A stretch of 7,459 nucleotides of DNA from Veillonella sp. (lineage in GTDB: Bacteria; Bacillota_C; Negativicutes; Veillonellales; Veillonellaceae). Of this stretch, positions 1-5,017 are shown in pieces. How positions within the stretch are numbered: the first letter of the stretch is position 1; every line of letters begins with the position of its first letter. The DNA lies in contig JAGZGB010000078.1 of NCBI GenBank assembly GCA_018367495.1, positions 1-7,459 of the forward strand. Reading direction: 5' to 3'. The translations under genes were made by a program, and so were the position numbers. The notes under the pieces were generated by a model, which saw only the letters and a list, made by a program, of their open reading frames with translations, was not told the origin of the DNA and searched no databases.

Positions 1-7
1 AACATTA

Positions 8-274
8 ATGTTAACTACAGAAGCTAAATTAGCAGTAATTAAAGAATACGCTACTCATGAAGGTGACACTGGTTCTCCAGAAGTACAAGTTGCGATTTTA
101 ACAAGCCGAATCCAATACTTAACAGATCACTTGAAAGAACACAAAAAAGACCATCATTCCCGTCGTGGTTTGTTGAAATTAGTTGGTCAACGCCGTAACA
201 TGCTTGACTACCTTCGTCGTAAAGATATCGAACGTTACCGTTCCCTTATCGAACGTCTTGGTCTTCGTAAATAA
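8..274 (+). CDS. rpsO: 30S ribosomal protein S15
   Basis: Complete 88-residue protein of the length usual for bacterial S15, a primary 16S rRNA-binding protein that helps build the platform of the small subunit. The sequence shows the family hallmarks: the N-terminal helix, the [14 protein letters not shown] block at about residues 19-32, the [12 protein letters not shown] block at about 45-56 with the rRNA-contacting His and Arg residues, and the conserved C-terminal [14 protein letters not shown]. The ATG at base 8 gives the standard N-terminus MLTTE. Only seven bases precede it, so its ribosome binding site and promoter lie outside the window. A terminator follows directly, and pnp comes next, the widely conserved rpsO-pnp order. 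Codon choice is strongly biased to cgt, ggt and gaa, as expected for a highly expressed gene. Confidence 0.98.
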   Translation: MLTTEAKLAVIKEYATHEGDTGSPEVQVAILTSRIQYLTDHLKEHKKDHHSRRGLLKLVGQRRNMLDYLRRKDIERYRSLIERLGLRK

Positions 275-281
275 TAAAATT

Positions 282-306
282 AGCCGTCCTATAGGACGGC
301 TTTTTT
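282..306 (+). terminator. rho-independent terminator of rpsO
   Basis: A perfect palindrome AGCCGTCCTATAGGACGGCT spans 282-301 (7-8 GC-rich stem pairs around a TATA loop) and runs into six T (301-306). It starts seven bases after the rpsO stop codon. It should end most rpsO transcripts, so pnp needs either read-through or its own promoter. Confidence 0.93.
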
Positions 307-328
307 ATTGTATTAGTTGCTATAATAA

Positions 329-358
329 TTAGCTTATTTTTTACTGATGATATATAAT
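329..358 (+). promoter_or_regulatory. candidate sigma-70/A promoter for pnp-dut
   Basis: A perfect TATAAT (353-358) lies 41 bases upstream of the pnp start and after the rpsO terminator. The best -35 match is weak: TTAGCT at 329-334, three of six consensus bases, with an 18-base spacer. A 6-base inverted repeat (CTTATT 333-338, AATAAG 356-361) brackets the spacer and touches the -10 box. The case rests on the -10 box and on the position between a terminator and a gene. The region is very AT-rich, so chance matches are likely. Confidence 0.4.
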
Positions 359-399
359 AAGAAGGTATACATATAAGAAGATTTTTAGGAGGAATAGGA

Positions 400-2469
400 A
401 TGGAACAATTCCAAATGGACTTAGCTGGTCGTATGCTTACGATCGAGACTGGGGAACTTGCAAAACAAGCTGGCGGTGCCGTAATGGTTGGTTACGGTGA
501 TACTCGTGTACTCGTTACCGCTACAGGTTCTAAAGAGGCGAAGGATATCGACTTCTTCCCACTTACAGTAGACTATGAAGAAAAAATGTACGCTGTTGGT
601 CGTTTACCAGGTGGCTTCATTAAACGTGAAGCACGTCCACCTGAATCTGCGATTTTGAATAGCCGTTTGATTGACCGTCCTATTCGTCCATTATTTGATA
701 AAGGTGTACGTAATGAAGTACACGTAGTGGCAACTGTTATGTCCGTTGATCAAGATTGTGATCCAGCAATCTGTGGTATGATTGGCGCTTCCGCTGCTTT
801 ATCTATTTCTGATATTCCTTGGAATGGTCCTATTGCAGGCGTTCGCATGGGTCGTACTAACGGTGAATTTGTTGTAAACCCAACAAAAGAACAATTAGAA
901 GCAACAGATCTTAACATTGTTGTAGCTGGTACAAAAGATGCTATCCTCATGGTTGAAGGTGGTGCTCAAGAGGTTCCAGAAGAAACTATTCTTGAAGTTA
1001 TCATGGCAGCTCATGAAGAAATTAAGAAAATCGTAGCTTTCCAAGAAGATATGAAAGCTAAAGTAGGCAAGGAAAAACGCGTATTTGAAAGTAAAGATGT
1101 ACCTGCTGAAATTGCTGAAGCTGTTCGTGCATATGGTCATGATAAACTTGATACAGCAGTACGTTGTGCAGATAAACAACAACGTGATGCACAAGAAAGT
1201 GAAGTACGTGCAGATGTATTAGCACACTTTGAAGAAATCTACCCAGATAACTTGGGTGATGTAAATAAAGCATTTGATGCTATGACAAAAGAAATCGTAC
1301 GTCATATGATCACTGTTGAAAAAATTCGTCCAGATGGCCGTAAACTTGATGAAGTGCGTCCTATCTCTTGTCGTACAGGTGTATTACCTCGTACACATGG
1401 TTCTGGCTTATTTACACGTGGTCAAACTCAAGTATTGAACGTTGCCACTGTAGCACCATTATCTGAAAAACAAACTATCGATGGCATTGGTTTAGAAACA
1501 GAAAAACGCTATATTCATCACTATAACTTCCCATCCTTCTCCGTAGGTGAAACTCGTTCCTCCCGCGGTCCTGGTCGTCGTGAAATCGGTCATGGTGCTT
1601 TGGCTGAACGCGCATTGGTACCTGTAATTCCTAGCGAAGAAGAATTCCCATATGCATTGCGTCTAGTATCCGAAGTATTAGAATCTAATGGTTCAAGCTC
1701 TATGGCATCTGTATGTGGTTCCACATTATCATTGATGGATGCTGGTGTACCTATTAAAGCTCCTGTGGCTGGTATTGCAATGGGTCTTGTAACTCAAGGC
1801 GAACACTACACAATCTTAACAGATATCCAAGGTATGGAAGATGCTCTTGGTGATATGGACTTCAAGGTTGCTGGTACAGCTAAGGGTGTAACAGCTATTC
1901 AAATGGATATCAAAATTTCCGGCTTATCTCGTGAAATCCTTCATGAAGCATTAGAACAAGCTCATAAAGGACGTATGCATATCATGGGCATCATGCTTGA
2001 CACAATTGCTGAACCACGTCAACAAATGTCTCAATATGCTCCACGTATTATTACAATGAAAATTGATCCAGATAAGATTCGCGATGTAATCGGTTCTGGC
2101 GGTAAAGTAATTCGTGGTATCATCGATGAAACAGGTGCAAAAATCGATATCGAAGATGATGGCACAGTATTTATCGCTTCTGTAGATCAAGATGGTGCTG
2201 CTAAAGCTCAACAAATCATCGAAAACCTTACTAAAGAGGTTGAAGTAGGTGAAGTATACCTTGGTAAAGTAACTCGTTTGATGGCATTCGGTGCTTTTGT
2301 AGAAGTATTACCAGGTAAAGAAGGTCTTGTACATATTTCTAAACTTGCGAAAGAACGTGTAGAAAATGTAGAAGATGTAGTAAATGTAGGCGATGAGATT
2401 ATGGTAAAAGTTATCGAAATCGATAAACAAGGCCGTATCAACTTGTCACGTAAAGATTGTTTAAAATAA
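400..2469 (+). CDS. pnp: polyribonucleotide nucleotidyltransferase (polynucleotide phosphorylase)
   Basis: This enzyme makes phosphorolytic 3'-to-5' cuts in RNA, releasing nucleoside diphosphates. It acts as a cytoplasmic trimer in mRNA turnover and RNA quality control. The 689 residues show the full domain order: first RNase PH domain (about 1-140) with the RNA-binding loop [11 protein letters not shown] (68-77); helical linker (about 150-300); second RNase PH domain (about 310-545); KH domain with GSGGK (565-569); and S1 domain (about 616-685) with the [18 protein letters not shown] block. Catalytic residues appear intact: the phosphate-binding SSS at 432-434, and D481, D487 and K489 in the [10 protein letters not shown] block, matching E. 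coli D486, D492 and K494. The protein ends just after the S1 domain, without the longer tail some homologues have. AGGAGG at 387-392, seven bases before the ATG, supports the start. dut follows ten bases after the stop. Confidence 0.98.
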   Translation: MEQFQMDLAGRMLTIETGELAKQAGGAVMVGYGDTRVLVTATGSKEAKDIDFFPLTVDYEEKMYAVGRLPGGFIKREARPPESAILNSRLIDRPIRPLFDKGVRNEVHVVATVMSVDQDCDPAICGMIGASAALSISDIPWNGPIAGVRMGRTNGEFVVNPTKEQLEATDLNIVVAGTKDAILMVEGGAQEVPEETILEVIMAAHEEIKKIVAFQEDMKAKVGKEKRVFESKDVPAEIAEAVRAYGHDKLDTAVRCADKQQRDAQESEVRADVLAHFEEIYPDNLGDVNKAFDAMTKEIVRHMITVEKIRPDGRKLDEVRPISCRTGVLPRTHGSGLFTRGQTQVLNVATVAPLSEKQTIDGIGLETEKRYIHHYNFPSFSVGETRSSRGPGRREIGHGALAERALVPVIPSEEEFPYALRLVSEVLESNGSSSMASVCGSTLSLMDAGVPIKAPVAGIAMGLVTQGEHYTILTDIQGMEDALGDMDFKVAGTAKGVTAIQMDIKISGLSREILHEALEQAHKGRMHIMGIMLDTIAEPRQQMSQYAPRIITMKIDPDKIRDVIGSGGKVIRGIIDETGAKIDIEDDGTVFIASVDQDGAAKAQQIIENLTKEVEVGEVYLGKVTRLMAFGAFVEVLPGKEGLVHISKLAKERVENVEDVVNVGDEIMVKVIEIDKQGRINLSRKDCLK

Positions 2470-2479
2470 GAGGTGTTCC

Positions 2480-2929
2480 ATGGATATTCGTGGCTTTGAA
2501 GTAGTTTCTGCTTTTGAAGAACAAGATATCAATTTACCGACACGTAAAACAACAGAAAGCGCAGGCTATGATATTGAATGCGCTGAAGCTGTTACTTTAG
2601 AACCAGGTCAAGTAGTATTAGTGCCAACAGGTATTAAAGCTTTCATGGCATACGATGAATACCTTGCCATTCACATTCGTTCTAGCATGGCCATTAAACG
2701 CCATCTAGCACTTGTAAATAGCACAGGCATTATCGACAGTGATTACTATAATAATGAGGACAACGAAGGTCATATCATGATCGCTCTACTCAATTATGGT
2801 AAAGAAACAGTTTCCCTTGAAAAAGGTGAACGCGTAGCGCAAGGCATCTTCTCAAAATATCTTATCACTAACGATGACGATGCTACAGGTATTCGTACAG
2901 GTGGTATTGGTAGTACTGGGACTATGTAA
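2480..2929 (+). CDS. dut: dUTP diphosphatase (dUTPase, trimeric type)
   Basis: Hydrolyses dUTP to dUMP and pyrophosphate, keeping uracil out of DNA and supplying dUMP for dTMP synthesis. The 149 residues show all five motifs of the homotrimeric family: I, AGYDIE (28-33); II, RSSMAIK (67-73); III, GIIDSDYYNNEDNEGHI (83-99) with the catalytic-site aspartates; IV, GERVAQGIF (116-124); V, RTGGIGSTG (139-147). Motif III carries the longer YYNNxDNEGHI form, which I associate with Firmicute and phage enzymes, rather than the short DYRGE form. In motif V an Ile (143) stands where a uracil-stacking Phe is usual. A modest AGAGGTG ribosome binding site overlaps the pnp stop codon, so the gene is probably co-transcribed and translationally coupled with pnp. 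A terminator closes the unit. Confidence 0.95.
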   Translation: MDIRGFEVVSAFEEQDINLPTRKTTESAGYDIECAEAVTLEPGQVVLVPTGIKAFMAYDEYLAIHIRSSMAIKRHLALVNSTGIIDSDYYNNEDNEGHIMIALLNYGKETVSLEKGERVAQGIFSKYLITNDDDATGIRTGGIGSTGTM

Positions 2930-2939
2930 ACTAAATACA

Positions 2940-2953
2940 ATTCTAAATAGAAT
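2940..2953. repeat. dyad ATTCTA-AA-TAGAAT, copy 1
   Basis: A perfect 6-base inverted repeat with a 2-base centre lies between the dut stop and its terminator. The same half-sites recur at 3006-3021, on the other side of the terminator. The loop is too small to form a good RNA hairpin, so a DNA operator or chance in AT-rich sequence are the main options. Confidence 0.5.
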
Positions 2954-2957
2954 GGTG

Positions 2958-2990
2958 AAAGCCGCTCAATTGAGGTTGGGCGGCTTTTTT
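2958..2990 (+). terminator. rho-independent terminator of pnp-dut
   Basis: GCCGCTCAA (2961-2969) pairs with TTGGGCGGC (2976-2984) through nine pairs with one G-U, leaving a six-base loop. Three further A-T pairs lie at the base. The 3' arm runs into six T (2985-2990). It starts 29 bases after the dut stop and separates the pnp-dut unit from nudF-deoB. Confidence 0.92.
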
Positions 2991-3005
2991 ATATTAAATA
3001 ATTAA

Positions 3006-3021
3006 ATTCTAATTGTAGAAT
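3006..3021. repeat. dyad ATTCTA-ATTG-TAGAAT, copy 2
   Basis: A perfect 6-base inverted repeat with a 4-base centre has the same half-sites as the dyad at 2940-2953. It sits about 29 bases upstream of the likely -10 box of nudF, just above the -35 zone, where an activator or repressor site could lie. No known regulator is recognised. Confidence 0.5.
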
Positions 3022-3025
3022 GATA

Positions 3026-3055
3026 TATATTTAAGGCTCTCTGTGGTATTATAAT
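3026..3055 (+). promoter_or_regulatory. candidate promoter for nudF-deoB
   Basis: TATAAT at 3050-3055 matches the -10 consensus exactly and lies 25 bases before the nudF start. The -35 position holds only AT-rich sequence (about 3026-3032) with no good TTGACA match. A promoter is expected here because a strong terminator ends immediately upstream and nothing else could drive the two genes. Activation from the 3006-3021 dyad is a guess that would fit the weak -35 box. Confidence 0.45.
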
Positions 3056-3080
3056 ATGTATAAATAACAAGGAGGCTATT

Positions 3081-3614
3081 ATGGCAATTAGCAAAGAGAT
3101 ACAAAAATCTAGCGAAATGAAGTTTGATGGTAAGCTAATTAAAGTTACCTATGATATAGCTGATGTTAATGGTAATGAAGCGTGGCGAGAGGTAGTTCAT
3201 CATCCTGGTGCTACAGCGATTGTAGTTGTTACGGAAGATAATAAGATTGTAATGGAGCGCCAATTCCGTTATGCATTGCAACAGCCTTTGCTTGAAATTC
3301 CAGCAGGTAAATTGGATCCGAATGAGGAGCCTCTAACTTGTGCTAAACGTGAGTTAGCAGAGGAAACAGGGTATCGTGCTAACGAGTGGATTCCATTAGG
3401 TACTATTGCAACAAGTCCGGGTTTCTGTAATGAAGTGCTACATTTATATTTAGCGAAAGATCTCACTATGGGTGAAACTAATTGGGATCCAGATGAATAT
3501 GTAGAGCTTGAGTATTTTACTTTACCTGAATTATTAGAGGCAATTAAGGGTGAGCAAATTAAGGATAGTAAATCTTTGGCAGCCCTTATGCTTGCTATGC
3601 CGTACCTCAAATAG
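3081..3614 (+). CDS. nudF: Nudix hydrolase, probable ADP-ribose pyrophosphatase
   Basis: Probably cleaves ADP-ribose to AMP and ribose 5-phosphate, a house-cleaning and NAD-turnover activity in the cytoplasm. The 177-residue protein contains a complete Nudix box (G76 to Y98, pattern Gx5Ex7RELxEExGY) that binds the catalytic metals. The ADP-ribose subfamily is indicated by the upstream block QFRYALQQPLLEIPAGK (61-77) and by SPGF at 112-115, where P113 lies 16 residues after the Nudix-box Gly (97), the spacing usual for ADP-ribose hydrolases. An AAGGAGG site at 3069-3075, five bases before the ATG, fixes the start. deoB follows after 21 bases. Both products feed pentose 5-phosphates, which supports the subfamily call. 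Other substrates such as other nucleoside diphosphate sugars cannot be excluded from sequence. Confidence 0.88.
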   Translation: MAISKEIQKSSEMKFDGKLIKVTYDIADVNGNEAWREVVHHPGATAIVVVTEDNKIVMERQFRYALQQPLLEIPAGKLDPNEEPLTCAKRELAEETGYRANEWIPLGTIATSPGFCNEVLHLYLAKDLTMGETNWDPDEYVELEYFTLPELLEAIKGEQIKDSKSLAALMLAMPYLK

Positions 3615-3635
3615 TATTACGTAATAGGAGGATAT

Positions 3636-4808
3636 ATGTTTAAACGAATTATCCTATTAGTTATGGACTCTGTTGGAATCGGTCACGCTGCAGATGCTGC
3701 AAAATTTGGTGATGAAGGTTCTAATACTTTGGGCCATATTGAATCAACGGCTGGTCAGATTCATTGTCCTAATTTAAAATCTCTTGGTTTAGGTAGTATT
3801 GCTGATATCTCAGATGCTGGTGAAAGTATCACAGGTGCCTTTGGCCGTATGGCTGAGCTCAGTACTGGTAAAGATACGACTAGTGGTCATTGGGAGATGA
3901 TGGGACATCCGGTTACCGTTCCATTCCCAACGTTCTATGAAGGCTTTCCAAAAGAGTTAATGGATACTTTTACAAAGGAAACAGGATATGGTTATCTTGG
4001 TAATGAAGTTGCATCTGGTACAGAAATTATTGAACGTTTAGGGGCCGAACATATTAAAACTGGAAAGCCTATTGTTTATACCTCGGCAGATTCGGTATTT
4101 CAAATTGCCGCCCATGAAGATGTAATTCCTCTAGAGGAACTATATCGTATATGTCAAATTACCCGTGATAAGGTTTGCGTTGGTGATTATTATGTGGGCC
4201 GTATTATTGCACGTCCGTTCATCGGTGAACTCGGCAGTTTGGTGCGCACATCAAATCGCCACGACTATAGTCGTATGCCTGAGAAAAAGATGGTTCAACA
4301 AGAGTTACAAGATGCTAGTGTGCCAACTGTAGCAGTTGGTAAAATTGGAGATATTTATGCCCATGTTGGTTGGGATGAAAGCTATCCTACAAAATCTAAT
4401 GCTCATGGTATGAATATGGTTCCATACTTACTTGGCTCCTCCTTTGAACGTGGTCTAATGATGGTTAACCTCGTTGAATTTGATAGCTTATATGGCCATC
4501 GCAGAAATGTAGAAGGATATAAACAGGCTATTGAAGACTTTGACTACCAGCTAGGCGGCTTATTGCAATTACTAAATGATGATGATTTATTACTCATCAC
4601 CGCAGACCATGGTAATGATCCAACTTGGAAGGGAACTGATCATACTCGTGAATTAGTACCTATTCTTGGTTATAGTCCACGTATTGATAGACCCATAGAC
4701 CTTGGTGATAGAAAAAGCTTTGCTGATATTGGGGAAACTATATTAGAAAACTTTGGTTTAAAACAATGGGATATTGGAACATCGTTTATGAAGAAAATTA
4801 GTAAATGA
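3636..4808 (+). CDS. deoB: phosphopentomutase
   Basis: Interconverts (deoxy)ribose 1-phosphate and 5-phosphate, linking nucleoside phosphorolysis to central carbon metabolism. The protein is 390 residues, the normal bacterial length, and belongs to the alkaline phosphatase superfamily. The two-metal site and nucleophile are visible: D11 in VMDSVGIG, T81 in GKDTTSGHWEMMG (the position of the phosphorylated Thr of the Bacillus cereus enzyme), D283 and H288 in EFDSLYGH, D324-H325 in TADHGND, and H336 in GTDHTRE. The insert cap domain lies at about 95-215. AGGAGG at 3626-3631 is only four bases from the ATG, close but workable, and the start gives the expected N-terminal beta-strand. It is probably co-transcribed with nudF. 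No purine-nucleoside phosphorylase or aldolase gene follows in the window. A convergent minus-strand gene lies beyond. Confidence 0.97.
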   Translation: MFKRIILLVMDSVGIGHAADAAKFGDEGSNTLGHIESTAGQIHCPNLKSLGLGSIADISDAGESITGAFGRMAELSTGKDTTSGHWEMMGHPVTVPFPTFYEGFPKELMDTFTKETGYGYLGNEVASGTEIIERLGAEHIKTGKPIVYTSADSVFQIAAHEDVIPLEELYRICQITRDKVCVGDYYVGRIIARPFIGELGSLVRTSNRHDYSRMPEKKMVQQELQDASVPTVAVGKIGDIYAHVGWDESYPTKSNAHGMNMVPYLLGSSFERGLMMVNLVEFDSLYGHRRNVEGYKQAIEDFDYQLGGLLQLLNDDDLLLITADHGNDPTWKGTDHTRELVPILGYSPRIDRPIDLGDRKSFADIGETILENFGLKQWDIGTSFMKKISK

Positions 4809-4863
4809 TTTTCTAATATATTTTTCGCACTTTTAGGTTTAAAATTTATATCCTGAAATTAGA

Positions 4864-4883
4864 ATTACTACCACTGGTGTAAT
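4864..4883. repeat. imperfect dyad ATTAC-t-ACCACTGGT-GTAAT
   Basis: ATTAC(t)ACCA pairs with TGGTGTAAT around a single central C, with one unpaired T, within the deoB-to-terminator spacer. As RNA it could fold as about eight pairs with a three-base loop, but no T-run follows directly (GGAG comes before TTTT), so it is a poor terminator. It could be a protein-binding dyad or chance. No function is assigned. Confidence 0.4.
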
Positions 4884-4920
4884 GGAGTTTTAGTATTTAG
4901 TGTAAGAAAAATATAATAGA

Positions 4921-4974
4921 AAAAGAGGTTGTAACTAGAATGCGATTAAATCACATTCTGTTGCAACCTCTTTT
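4921..4974. terminator. long bidirectional terminator between deoB and the RNA-repair gene
   Basis: The arm 4921-4942 (starting AAAAGAGGTTG) pairs with 4954-4974 (ending CAACCTCTTTT) over 21 pairs, with one G-U and one bulged T. The loop can add three GAT/ATC pairs. Each strand has A-rich sequence before the stem and T-rich sequence at its end (TTTT on plus; five T followed by CT-rich and AT-rich sequence on minus). It lies 112 bases past the deoB stop and 43 bases past the stop of the minus-strand gene, so it can serve both. Confidence 0.85.
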
Positions 4975-5017
4975 GGCTTTATTACAGGATATTTAAAGAA
5001 AAGATATGATTATTTTA

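Noticed and set aside
750..1273. Antisense open frames inside pnp (750-950, 895-1194, 1058-1273)
   Set aside because: They lie opposite a well-supported pnp reading frame, have biased low-complexity translations rich in His, Phe, Cys and Leu, and match no family I recognise.
1951..2441. Antisense open frames inside the 3' part of pnp (1951-2214, 2208-2441)
   Set aside because: They are opposite the KH and S1 domain coding sequence, with no recognisable product and no promoter context.
3269..3610. Antisense open frame inside nudF
   Set aside because: It lies opposite the intact Nudix box frame, and its translation resembles no known protein.
4912..4917. TATAAT in the deoB downstream spacer as a promoter for a small RNA
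   Set aside because: The -35 match (TTTAGT at 4889-4894) is weak, and the start would fall inside the terminator stem, so the transcript would end at once. It is better explained as AT-rich sequence before a hairpin.
4809..5017. A small gene or RNA gene in the deoB to repair-gene gap
   Set aside because: There is no convincing ribosome binding site with an open frame, no tRNA fold and no riboswitch signature. Only the dyad and the two-way terminator are seen.
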